A stretch of 64,000 nt of DNA. It comes from Lachnospiraceae bacterium AC2031. Its GTDB lineage: Bacteria; Bacillota; Clostridia; Lachnospirales; Lachnospiraceae. The notes beneath the pieces were generated by a model. It ran no database searches. It saw only the letters and a program-made list of their open reading frames with translations, and was not told the DNA's origin. Positions 1 through 8,373 of this stretch are shown piece after piece. The stretch is taken from positions 2,270,001 through 2,334,000 of the forward strand of contig JIAB01000001.1 in assembly GCA_000687975.1 (NCBI GenBank), given 5' to 3'. Within the stretch, counting starts at the first letter, position 1. Each line of letters opens with the position of its first letter. Made by a program: the position numbers and the translations under genes.

Positions 1-276
1 GAAAAAAAGACAATTGAGGATATAATCACTTTACATGCGGAGTTTGAATATATCCATCCATTCCAGGATGGAAATGGTAGAGTTGGCCGCCTTGTTGCAT
101 TAAAAGAATGTCTTCATCACAATTTGATTCCATTTATTATTGAAGATTCAAAGAAGGCGTATTATTATCGCGGGCTTACGGAATGGAAAAATGAAAAAGG
201 CTGGTTGATTGATACATGCCTTGATGGGCAAGATACATTTAAGAGTCTTCTAGATCTGTTCGATATAAAATATTGA
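1..276 (+). CDS. Fic family protein, C-terminal fragment
   Basis: The reading frame is open from base 1 to a TGA at 274-276, so only the last 91 residues are visible. It carries the Fic signature HPFQDGNGRVGR (about residues 19-30), whose His is the catalytic base and whose DGNGR loop holds the phosphates of the nucleotide donor. Fic enzymes transfer AMP or related groups to protein hydroxyls. Upstream domains and the inhibitory helix cannot be judged because the gene starts outside the window. A hairpin terminator follows 40 bases later, so it is transcriptionally separate from the next genes. Confidence 0.9.
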   Translation, partial: EKKTIEDIITLHAEFEYIHPFQDGNGRVGRLVALKECLHHNLIPFIIEDSKKAYYYRGLTEWKNEKGWLIDTCLDGQDTFKSLLDLFDIKY

Positions 277-316
277 ATTTATAGAAAAGAGTGTTATAGT
301 ATATTCTTGATTTAAG

Positions 317-346
317 AAAAGACGAGCGTAGACTCGTCTTTTTATT
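317..346 (+). terminator. Rho-independent terminator after the Fic gene
   Basis: Stem AAAAGACGAG / CTCGTCTTTT with a 6-nt loop, followed by T/A-rich sequence. It can also end the minus-strand HTH gene at 357-599 because the A-run precedes the stem. A near-identical terminator lies at 9905-9932. Confidence 0.85.
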
Positions 347-356
347 TTGATTGATA

Positions 357-599
357 TTAATTATTTGCTTCGTAGTGGATTATATCCTCAGGAGCACATT
401 CCAGCACAAAACATATCCTAGCGAGTACATCCGCATCTATTTTCTCAACATTTCCGTTGTACCATTTATTGACAACTTCAAATCTAGCATCTATTGCTCG
501 AGCCAAGGCGTTTCGGGAAATATTCTGCTTATCCATTACATCCTTTAATGTAATTCGTATCTTTCCATAATCATTGATTGAAACAACCTTTTTCTTCAT
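357..599 (-). CDS. Small XRE/Cro-type HTH regulator
   Basis: An 80-residue protein that is almost entirely one Cro/CI-type helix-turn-helix (residues about 14-75: LKDVMDKQNISRNALARAI, then a recognition helix and a VLARICFVLE helix). The start has a GGAG Shine-Dalgarno about 8 bases upstream. It is divergent from the seven-gene operon at 763-9867 and shares a 163-bp intergenic region with it. That region holds a perfect-arm palindrome at 697-714 over the operon's probable -10 box, so the simplest reading is a local repressor of the operon. That role is inference. Confidence 0.8.
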   Translation of the reverse strand: MKKKVVSINDYGKIRITLKDVMDKQNISRNALARAIDARFEVVNKWYNGNVEKIDADVLARICFVLECAPEDIIHYEANN

Positions 600-674
600 A
601 GAAACATCTCCAGATTGGACTAATTTTCACAAAAACTCAACCGCTAGTTCATATACTATATAAAAAGCTACTCG

Positions 675-703
675 TTGACTAATACCTTGTTAAGAGTTAC
701 TAT
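675..703 (+). promoter_or_regulatory. Probable promoter of the SPFH-FRG-TIR operon
   Basis: TTGACT (675-680), 17-nt spacer, TACTAT (698-703), ending 59 bases before the start codon at 763. The -10 is imperfect but the -35 and spacing are good, and no better pair is seen in the intergenic region. Confidence 0.5.
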
Positions 704-714
704 ATAAATAGTAA
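697..714. promoter_or_regulatory. Palindromic candidate operator
   Basis: TTACTAT-ATAA-ATAGTAA, two perfect 7-bp arms around 4 bases, overlapping the proposed -10 box of the operon. A plausible binding site for the divergent HTH protein; binding itself is inference. Confidence 0.45.
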
Positions 715-762
715 TTTTGTGGATTTCTTTGTTGAAAATATATAAAAAATGGAGAAAAAGGT

Positions 763-2118
763 ATGTTTAAACAGGAAAAGAGAGAAGGGGTTATTAGCAT
801 TATAAAATACGAGGGGCCAAACAATGTTTTCGCTTGGAAACATCCAATCGAAGACTTTAATACAGGTTCTCAACTTATCGTTCACGAGTCGCAGGAAGCG
901 GTTTTCTATAAAGATGGTAAAGCACTGGATCTTTTTGGCTCAGGCAGATATACATTAGAAACCAACAATATCCCTATAATTAGGGAGTCTTTTAAGTTAC
1001 CTTCGAATGCTGAGACTATGTTCCATGCGGAGGTATACTTCGTTAATCTCACAACCCAAATGGGAATCAAATGGGGCACTGATTCGAAAGTGCGTCTCTT
1101 TGATCCTGCGTCAGGTCTTCATATAGAGATAGGGGCTTGTGGTAGCTTTAATCTTCGTGTAACTAATTCAAGAAAGTTTCTAGTAAAGGTGGTTGGAACC
1201 ACACAGGGATTTACTCAGAATGAAGTGCAAAATGGAGATGCAGTAGGTTTCACAACTGGCGCCTTTAAATCCCTAATAATGAACAAGGTTAAGTCGAACC
1301 TTGCACGAATCATAAAAGAACAGAACATAAATATTTTGGAAGTCGATGAGCATTTGGACGAACTGTCAGTAGCTATGCGTGACTCCATAAATGAGAACCT
1401 GGAAGATTACGGAATGATTATGCCAGAGTTCTTCATCACGGTTATTCAAACTCCTGATGATGATCCGAACTTCCGTAGATTGAAGCAACAGTTTGCAGAC
1501 AAAACGCTTAAGGTTCGTGAAGAAGAGGTACGTCAGGCTGAAGCAGAAGCTGCTCAGAAGAGAAAGATAGTTGAAGCTCAGACAGCAGCACAGCTCAAGA
1601 TGGTTGGTGCACAGGGCGATGCTGAGGCTCTTAAGATTAAGGCTCAGGCCGAGGCTGAAGCATATAAGATGCAGGCTTTTGCCGAGGCTGCTGAAATGCA
1701 GGCAAAGGGCTACACCTATCAGCAGGAAACAGCTCGTCAGGTTGGTTTAGAAGCTATGCAAAATGGCATTACTGGAAATGGAACTGGTGGCGGTAGTGGA
1801 ATAGGAGATTTGGCTGGTCTTGGTGTAACGTTAGGCGCTATGGGCGGTGTAATGAATATGACCAGAGAAGCGATGAATCCAATAATGGAGGGCTCAACTC
1901 AGGTGGGGGCTGGCTTCGGTGCTGTAGTATCTGGTCAGGTAAATGATGGCTGGATCTGTCCAAACTGCGGAGCAAGAGGTCTTACAAGCAGGTTCTGTCC
2001 GGATTGTGGAACACCTCAGCCTGTTAAGGATAACGGCTGGACTTGTCCAAGTTGTGGAACCTCTGGAATAAAAAGTAAGTTCTGCCCAGACTGTGGAACA
2101 AAGAAACCTGAAGAGTAG
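763..2118 (+). CDS. SPFH/Band-7 protein with two C-terminal zinc ribbons
   Basis: 451 residues. An N-terminal SPFH (stomatin/prohibitin-like) domain (about 15-240) is followed by an Ala/Glu/Gln-rich coiled coil (about 245-330: repeated AEAEA blocks), a Gly/Met-rich stretch (about 335-390) and two zinc ribbons, CPNCG...CPDCG and CPSCG...CPDCG (about 396-447). This matches the YdjI-like family often labelled 'virion core protein'. SPFH proteins form membrane-associated oligomeric cages. GGAG lies 8 bases before the ATG. First gene of an operon that ends with two TIR proteins; zinc ribbons recur in three other members. Confidence 0.85.
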   Translation: MFKQEKREGVISIIKYEGPNNVFAWKHPIEDFNTGSQLIVHESQEAVFYKDGKALDLFGSGRYTLETNNIPIIRESFKLPSNAETMFHAEVYFVNLTTQMGIKWGTDSKVRLFDPASGLHIEIGACGSFNLRVTNSRKFLVKVVGTTQGFTQNEVQNGDAVGFTTGAFKSLIMNKVKSNLARIIKEQNINILEVDEHLDELSVAMRDSINENLEDYGMIMPEFFITVIQTPDDDPNFRRLKQQFADKTLKVREEEVRQAEAEAAQKRKIVEAQTAAQLKMVGAQGDAEALKIKAQAEAEAYKMQAFAEAAEMQAKGYTYQQETARQVGLEAMQNGITGNGTGGGSGIGDLAGLGVTLGAMGGVMNMTREAMNPIMEGSTQVGAGFGAVVSGQVNDGWICPNCGARGLTSRFCPDCGTPQPVKDNGWTCPSCGTSGIKSKFCPDCGTKKPEE

Positions 2119-2129
2119 GAGGATGCGGT

Positions 2130-2828
2130 ATGAACGGTAAAAGTAAAAATGTAGTCGTTATAACCTATGCAGTTATTACTGTTATATTCGTAGTTGCATT
2201 CTTTGTTGTTCCATTTGAAAGAAATGCTACTGCCTGGTCAGCATTTGCCTTTGGATGTGTTTCGCTGATAGCAGGTGCTTTAATAACATTTCTCTCCTTT
2301 GATAAGGGAGATAGCCTCAAGTCAAAGATATATGGATTTCCGATTTTTAGATTAGGTTATTACTACACGATAGTACAGTTAATTCTTTCAGTAGGTTTCA
2401 TCGTATCAGCTTGGTTTGTTGAGATTCCTTCTTGGGTTGTAATCATTACTGGTCTCGTGCTTCTTGGTGTGACTGTTATTGGCGTGGCTCAGCTAGATAA
2501 TGTGCGCGATATAGTAGAGCGTCAGGATGTTAAGGGAAAAGCTAACACAGAGATGATGGAATCACTTCGTCGAGATGTAGATTCTCTGGTACGCAAATGT
2601 ACTGATGAAAAGGTTAAGAAAGAACTGGAGAAACTTGCTGAAGAGTTTAAGTACAGTGACCCGGTTTCGTCCGATGAAACGCGCGAAATCGAAAGTGAGA
2701 TAAAAGCGAAAATAGATAATATACGCAGGATATTTGATTCTAACAAAATAATAGATGAGAAAGAGTTAGGTGATTTGAAACAATTGATAAAGAATAGAAA
2801 TGAAATTTGTAAGAGCTTAAAATTGTAA
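2130..2828 (+). CDS. Four-TM protein with cytoplasmic coiled coil, unknown function
   Basis: 232 residues with four hydrophobic segments (about 8-28, 35-55, 72-93, 98-118) and a charged, helical C-terminal half predicted to form coiled coil (about 125-230). No enzyme motif is visible. It starts 11 bases after the SPFH gene with a GGAGG ribosome site. Position between an SPFH protein and zinc-ribbon membrane proteins suggests a membrane partner of the same system. I cannot name a family. Confidence 0.75.
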   Translation: MNGKSKNVVVITYAVITVIFVVAFFVVPFERNATAWSAFAFGCVSLIAGALITFLSFDKGDSLKSKIYGFPIFRLGYYYTIVQLILSVGFIVSAWFVEIPSWVVIITGLVLLGVTVIGVAQLDNVRDIVERQDVKGKANTEMMESLRRDVDSLVRKCTDEKVKKELEKLAEEFKYSDPVSSDETREIESEIKAKIDNIRRIFDSNKIIDEKELGDLKQLIKNRNEICKSLKL

Positions 2829-2850
2829 TATTTTTAAGGAGACTAAAGAT

Positions 2851-4056
2851 ATGAAAAGATTGGCTTGTGAGATGTGTGGCAGCAATGACTTGGTTAAGCA
2901 AGACGGTGTTTTCGTTTGTCAGAACTGTGGGACGAAATATTCTGTTGAAGATGCTAAAAAACTAATGATAGAAGGCCCGGTAGAGGTTGAAGGAAAAGTA
3001 GAAGTTACGGGTACAGTAAAAATAGATTCAGAAGATAAACTTCAAAATCTTTACCAAATCGCAAGACGTGCAAAAGAAGAAGATAATGCGGAAAATGCAG
3101 CCAATTACTATGAGAAGGTTTTGGAATATGATCCAAATAGTTGGGAGGCTTCTTTCTATGTTGTTTATTTTAAAGCAAAACAACAAAAAGTTATGAATAT
3201 TCAAATGGCAGCAAAAAGTGTGACTAATTGCTTGGATAGTGTGATAAAGCTATTGAAACAACAATTGGAAAATGAATTAGATTTAGGACAAGCTATTAAA
3301 GAAATCTCCGATAAGTGTAAATATTTATGCGATTTACTGATAACGGCATCCAGATCTAATTTCTATGAGAACGATCTCAAGACTCATTGTACCAATGTTG
3401 AAGCTAGCAGAGATATTCTTTATAAATTAGGAAATTTAATTGATTCCAATTTTGATTTAGGCGTATTTTCAGAAGAATCCGTCAGCTTATGGAAAAAAGG
3501 AATAGAAATACATAATAGCATTCTACCATTTCTTTCGGAAAAGAACAGTAATCAATATGTGATTGATATATATGCAAAGAAAATAGGTAAATATGATGAA
3601 GAATACTATAAGTTATATAGTAATTCTCAGAATATAACTAACCTTACTAAAGAACGAGAAAACCTAAAGAATAAGAAAGAATCTTTAGTAAAGCAAAGAA
3701 ATGATCTAAATGAGAGGATTACATCTTTGGAAAAAGATGTTGGAAGCGGTACCTTTGTTGGGAGAATAATTGCAGGAATATGTATTTCAATAGTTGGTTT
3801 TATATTTGCATCTCTTGAGTATCCAGGACTTAATTTTTTTGGGGTGTCTGTATTATGCATTGGTATTGGGGTAATCATCTATGCTATTTCAAAAATGGTT
3901 AAAAGAAAACAGCAGAATGAAAAAATCTCTTCTGAAAATGTAAAACTTGAAAAAATAGATGCTGATATAAAACAAATAGAATCAAATATTAAAGAAGTAG
4001 AAGACTCAATAAAGGATAATAAGATTAATCAATACATATCTGGAGATAAGAACTGA
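2851..4056 (+). CDS. Zinc-ribbon, TPR and two-TM coiled-coil protein
   Basis: 401 residues. N-terminal zinc ribbon (C6-x2-C9, C23-x2-C26), a short TPR-like region with NAANYYEKVLEYDPN (about 75-110), helical body, coiled coil (about 255-300), two TM segments (about 302-350) and a second coiled coil to the C-terminus. AAGGAG sits upstream of the ATG. After the zinc ribbon the gene is visibly A/T-rich and lysine is written mostly AAA, unlike core genes of this window. The layout parallels the TIR proteins downstream (zinc ribbon, repeats, TM) but with no TIR domain. Function unknown. Confidence 0.75.
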   Translation: MKRLACEMCGSNDLVKQDGVFVCQNCGTKYSVEDAKKLMIEGPVEVEGKVEVTGTVKIDSEDKLQNLYQIARRAKEEDNAENAANYYEKVLEYDPNSWEASFYVVYFKAKQQKVMNIQMAAKSVTNCLDSVIKLLKQQLENELDLGQAIKEISDKCKYLCDLLITASRSNFYENDLKTHCTNVEASRDILYKLGNLIDSNFDLGVFSEESVSLWKKGIEIHNSILPFLSEKNSNQYVIDIYAKKIGKYDEEYYKLYSNSQNITNLTKERENLKNKKESLVKQRNDLNERITSLEKDVGSGTFVGRIIAGICISIVGFIFASLEYPGLNFFGVSVLCIGIGVIIYAISKMVKRKQQNEKISSENVKLEKIDADIKQIESNIKEVEDSIKDNKINQYISGDKN

Positions 4057-4126
4057 AAAGATATGGCTTCTAAGATATGTTGGTGTATTTATTTCCGGAA
4101 TTTATTCACAAAAAGGTAAATGAATA

Positions 4127-5119
4127 ATGAATACAAATGGAAACAGGGATATAGTCGTTTATAGAGGCGAAAGTAAAGATTATTCTTCAGAAACAGCTGG
4201 AATAATGAAAGTATTTACCCCGTCAATATATAGAGGGGTGCCGTTGGATTCTAATACGGTCAAAAAAGTTAATGAAGAAATATTACATAACTATAGGCAC
4301 TTTAAAGATGTTCTATCTGTTTTTCGTGGAATAGAAGACAAAGAGGATCATCCTAATGCTACTCCGAAGAATCGCATAAAACGATTAGCCGTAATGCAGC
4401 ATTATGGAATGAAATCCCCCTTGTTGGATGTTACAGTGAATAAAAATGTTGCTCTGTATTTTGCGTGTTGTGGAAATTTTGATAAAACAGGATATGTTTA
4501 TTCCTTTATTGAAAAAGACCTAAAAGGAATGGAAACAGGTACTGTTCGTAGAAGAATGGAAGTAATATGGGGGAATGCTATTAATCTAGATTCAACAAAT
4601 ATGGTTATTAATAGAAGCTATGTTATAGATTATGTGAATGTATTTTCAACAAGTTTCGATAATATTAGATATAAGAGACAGGAAGGGAGATTTTTATTAC
4701 ATCATTTTAAAGAAGAAGATGGATATCTTATTCCTGTTCTACCGGATTATAAGCAGTGGGATGATGCTATAGATTCAAAAGATAAAATAACGAATCTTAT
4801 TATGCTAGCATTAAAACATAAAATAACAAGAGTTTATTTGTTCCCTGATACAGATACTAGTATTAGACTGTATATTGAATATCACCATAATAGTATTAGA
4901 GAAAATGTAGAATTATTTTTAGAGGAAGATGATTTTAAACTTGAAGGTTGGGAAGCTCTAGTGAAATTATTATCTCAAACAGAAGATGGTTACTATCTGT
5001 TAAAAACTGATATGAATGACTACTATACGTATTTAAAAAAACATATAAAAGGAAAAAACGAAATAAACAATATTTTGTACAATTTAAGGGATGTGGTGGA
5101 AGAGTATGGCTGTGATTAA
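4127..5119 (+). CDS. FRG-domain protein
   Basis: 330 residues. The FRG hallmarks are present: VVYRGESKDY (residues 10-19) and RLAVMQHYGMKSPLLDVT...ALYFACCG (about 86-116), matching the family pattern QHYG-x-P-T/S-x-L-L-D-x-T...A-L-x-F-A. FRG domains are found in many poorly characterised bacterial proteins, often in toxin or mobile contexts; the activity is not established. No TM segment. The C-terminal half (about 200-330) is not recognised. Its last 14 bases overlap the start of the first TIR gene, implying translational coupling. Strongly AAA-biased lysine codons. Confidence 0.85.
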   Translation: MNTNGNRDIVVYRGESKDYSSETAGIMKVFTPSIYRGVPLDSNTVKKVNEEILHNYRHFKDVLSVFRGIEDKEDHPNATPKNRIKRLAVMQHYGMKSPLLDVTVNKNVALYFACCGNFDKTGYVYSFIEKDLKGMETGTVRRRMEVIWGNAINLDSTNMVINRSYVIDYVNVFSTSFDNIRYKRQEGRFLLHHFKEEDGYLIPVLPDYKQWDDAIDSKDKITNLIMLALKHKITRVYLFPDTDTSIRLYIEYHHNSIRENVELFLEEDDFKLEGWEALVKLLSQTEDGYYLLKTDMNDYYTYLKKHIKGKNEINNILYNLRDVVEEYGCD

Positions 5120-7865
5120 GTGTAAGATGTGTGGTGGAGAACTAAAGATTCTCCCTGATTCAACTATATGTGAATGTGAGTATTGTGGCAGTAAACAGAC
5201 CATTCCAAATACAGGCGATGAGAAACGTCTTAAACTATATGAGCGTGCTAATAAACTTCGTTTTGAAAATGAGTTCGATAAAGCTGCGGGTGTGTATGAG
5301 TCTATTGTTGCCGAGTATCAATCAGAAGCAGAAGCGTATTGGGGCCTTGTTCTTTGTAAATATGGTATAGAGTATGTAGATGATCCTAAGACAGGAAAGA
5401 AGATACCTACTTGTCATAGGTCTTCTTTTGATAGCGTAATGGATGATAGCAACTTTGATCTGGTTATGGAGAACTCTGACACGGTTGCTCGAGGTATTTA
5501 TAGAGAAGAAGCAAAGCAGATTGAAGAATTACGTAAAGGTATCGTTGAGGTGTCTTCGAAGGAAGAACCTTACGATATCTTTATTTGTTATAAAGAGACA
5601 GCTGATGACGGGCAGAGAACTATTGATAGTGTTATTGCACAGGATGTCTATCAAGAACTAACCGATAAAGGATACCGAGTATTCTTTTCTAGAATTACCC
5701 TAGAAGATAAGCTAGGACAGGAATATGAACCATACATCTTTGCTGCCCTCAACTCTGCAAAGGTAATGCTAGCATTTGGTACTTGTTATGACTATTATAA
5801 TGCAGTCTGGGTAAAGAATGAATGGAGTAGGTTCCTACAGTTGATGGAATCTGGTCAGAAAAAGACACTCATTCCGTGCTTTAAAGATATCGATGCCTAC
5901 GATATGCCGAAAGAGTTTGCTCGACTTCAGGCTCAAGATATGGGCAAGGTTGGTGCAACTCAAGATCTTCTTCGTGGTATCGATAAGATATTTGGAAGAG
6001 ATAAGAAACAAGTTGAAACTACTGCTGTATTGAAATCTTCTGGCGACAGTAATGCAACAGTTAAGAGAGGCTATTTTGCTCTAGAAGATGGTGAATGGGA
6101 AAAGGCTATTCAGTATTTTGATCAGGCGATGGATTCTGATCCGGAAAATGCTGAGATACATTTGGGTTTGTTCCTTGCAAAGAGAAGTTTTACTGATTTG
6201 GATTCTTATTTGGATGCTCAGATTAAGAAGCTCTCTTCTGTATCAAAGACTTCTTTATTAGCTTGTAAACCTAAAGAAGATGAAATAGAAAAGATAGCAG
6301 AGGAGAATACTGTTCCAGGGTATTTGAAGAAGAAGGACATCACGGATCAGTTTATGTACAGACTCACATACAGTTCTTCTGTTGATGGGCTGAATAAAGA
6401 AAAAGATGTTTATGAGGATAAAGACTGGAAAAAGGCAGAAAGACTTGCTAAGGATGAACTCTTGGGTCAAATATCATCTGCCAAGAAGAAGCATTTAGAT
6501 GCAATTGATCAGTTAGTAGAGTCTGAATCTCAAAAAGATAAAGCGACAGCTGAAAAGATATCAAATGAATACGCTCAGTTTTTTGAGGATACTAGAAAGA
6601 AAGTCATAGACGCAAGATTTCAAGCTGAAGCTCAAAGGGAGAAAGATTACGTTTCTGTAACTGAAAGACTTCCTAAGGCTGATACTGAGCAAGAATGCAG
6701 AAGTATCATTTCTGAACTCGATAAGATTGGCGTTTATAAAGATAGCCAGTCTTTATTGGATGAGTGTAATAAGAAACTCGATAACATAAAAAATGAACAA
6801 CAGAGAATCCTCGATGCACAGAAGGCAAAAACTAAGAAGACTATTAAGTTAATATCTATTGTTGTCGCAGTTGCATCGGTGCTAATTGTTGCTGGTGTTT
6901 TCGGTTATAAGACGTATCAGAATAAAGTTGTAATTCCTAATCAAAAATATGATGAAGCCTGTGCATTGATGACAGAACAGAAATATGAAGATGCAATTGC
7001 AATCTTCACAGAATTAGATGGTTATAAGGATTCAACAAGTAAAATCGATGAGTGCAATCAGGCGATAGCTGATGCGGTTGCAGCTGAAGAAGCAGCTGAG
7101 AAGGCGGCTGCGGAAGAAAAACTGCAGAAAGAACTGAATGAGAAATATCAATCAATTATAGAAAAGATTGATGAGGATGACTATGAAGGTGCAATAGAAG
7201 AATTAACTAGTGTAGATGATGAAGAGACTAGGACTCAGATAAAGAATTATCTGGTAAATGATGTAAAAAATGATTTATCAGAGTTAAGGAATTCTGATGA
7301 TATTTTGTTCTATGGAGTAGATAAGAGATGCTTGGAAGTCATTGATATTGTAGATGATTCCCCAAAGGAAGAGTTGATAAAACTTCATGATAAAAAATGT
7401 TTATTGATTGGTTTGTCAAAGGATCCTTTGAAATTAATACGATCACACTTTAACGGATCTGAGGATGAATATGTGGTTGAAGATTATGTAAGGGATTATT
7501 TTGATAAGTTAATTGAATATACTAACTATGAAGAAGATATTGATAGATTAAATAAGTATTCAGGGGTGATATCAAGGGCTTCAAAACATTTGAAAATTTC
7601 TTATTATGAAGAAAACAAAGGTGTAATAATTGAGGGCTCTGAAAGCATTAGTAGTATTAAATATGATATGAATAATCATTGTTTATATACTGAAATACCT
7701 GGCAAGGGAAAGCTTTACGTTATAACTGGTGGAAGTGAATCAGTTATCCTAGGAGAAACAACAGATAAGGGTATATATAGATTCAAATCAAACGGAGAAA
7801 CGGAAGTGCTATCTGAGCCCGTTGAACAGGAAGCAGAAACATTTTTTGAAGACGATTTGGATTAG
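5106..7865 (+). CDS. Zinc ribbon - TIR - TM protein, long form
   Basis: 919 residues from the ATG at 5106, chosen because it has GGTGG/GAAGAG upstream and gives the same MA-x-x-KCKMCGG start as the paralogue at 8374; an ATG at 5091 lacks that support. Domains: zinc ribbon (C6, C9, C24, C27), TPR-like helices (about 40-80), a linker with CKYGIEYVDD, TIR domain (about 156-297) with DIFICYKE, FFSRITLEDKLG and WVKNE (W235, E239, the position of the catalytic Glu in TIR NADases), a helical/TPR region, TM (about 580-602), TPR-like repeats and an unrecognised C-terminal domain. Probable NAD-cleaving or scaffolding TIR protein anchored in the membrane; the activity is inference. Confidence 0.88.
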   Translation: MAVIKCKMCGGELKILPDSTICECEYCGSKQTIPNTGDEKRLKLYERANKLRFENEFDKAAGVYESIVAEYQSEAEAYWGLVLCKYGIEYVDDPKTGKKIPTCHRSSFDSVMDDSNFDLVMENSDTVARGIYREEAKQIEELRKGIVEVSSKEEPYDIFICYKETADDGQRTIDSVIAQDVYQELTDKGYRVFFSRITLEDKLGQEYEPYIFAALNSAKVMLAFGTCYDYYNAVWVKNEWSRFLQLMESGQKKTLIPCFKDIDAYDMPKEFARLQAQDMGKVGATQDLLRGIDKIFGRDKKQVETTAVLKSSGDSNATVKRGYFALEDGEWEKAIQYFDQAMDSDPENAEIHLGLFLAKRSFTDLDSYLDAQIKKLSSVSKTSLLACKPKEDEIEKIAEENTVPGYLKKKDITDQFMYRLTYSSSVDGLNKEKDVYEDKDWKKAERLAKDELLGQISSAKKKHLDAIDQLVESESQKDKATAEKISNEYAQFFEDTRKKVIDARFQAEAQREKDYVSVTERLPKADTEQECRSIISELDKIGVYKDSQSLLDECNKKLDNIKNEQQRILDAQKAKTKKTIKLISIVVAVASVLIVAGVFGYKTYQNKVVIPNQKYDEACALMTEQKYEDAIAIFTELDGYKDSTSKIDECNQAIADAVAAEEAAEKAAAEEKLQKELNEKYQSIIEKIDEDDYEGAIEELTSVDDEETRTQIKNYLVNDVKNDLSELRNSDDILFYGVDKRCLEVIDIVDDSPKEELIKLHDKKCLLIGLSKDPLKLIRSHFNGSEDEYVVEDYVRDYFDKLIEYTNYEEDIDRLNKYSGVISRASKHLKISYYEENKGVIIEGSESISSIKYDMNNHCLYTEIPGKGKLYVITGGSESVILGETTDKGIYRFKSNGETEVLSEPVEQEAETFFEDDLD

Positions 7866-7893
7866 TTGAGTATGATTAGAAAGGGAATGTTTT

Positions 7894-8349
7894 ATGGATG
7901 TAAAAAAAGCTGCAAAAGACTGGAATGTTTCTGCACGATGGGTTCGTGATAGATGCAAAGATGGTATGATTTTAGAAGCTGAGAAAAAAGTTAAGTGGTT
8001 TATACCAGATGATGCGGAGAAACCTCCTTGTACATTTAAGCGTATGTGTAAATATCTTCATTTAATAAGGGATGTTTCAAATGGTTTGGATGTGAATCTT
8101 TTTCCTGGAAAAAACAAAGAGAATTGTTTTTTAATATATAGATATTTATCAGATTATGGATATATTACTAAACTAAATGAACAAATAAGTGAGAACTCAA
8201 TTAAGAAGGCAAGGTTAACTTCTTATGGAGAGAAAACCCTTGAAAAGCATGATATTGTTGTTTTTTCTGTTAAGGAAGTAGAAGAAAAAATACAAGTGGG
8301 AAACGAGAAAATCGGAGGTGTTTCACACAATAGTAAAAGAAAAGCATAG
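7894..8349 (+). CDS. Small HTH (excisionase/MerR-like) protein
   Basis: 151 residues. The N-terminus MDVKKAAKDWNVSARWVRDRCKDGMI reads as a winged-helix excisionase/MerR-type DNA-binding fold in which residues 1-40 contact DNA. The rest (about 45-150) is basic and not recognised. It lies 28 bases after one TIR gene and 24 before the other, with AAGGGA before its ATG, so it is co-transcribed. It could be a second regulator or a target-recognition adaptor. Confidence 0.65.
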   Translation: MDVKKAAKDWNVSARWVRDRCKDGMILEAEKKVKWFIPDDAEKPPCTFKRMCKYLHLIRDVSNGLDVNLFPGKNKENCFLIYRYLSDYGYITKLNEQISENSIKKARLTSYGEKTLEKHDIVVFSVKEVEEKIQVGNEKIGGVSHNSKRKA

Positions 8350-8373
8350 TTTATAAACAATTCGGGGGTCAGT

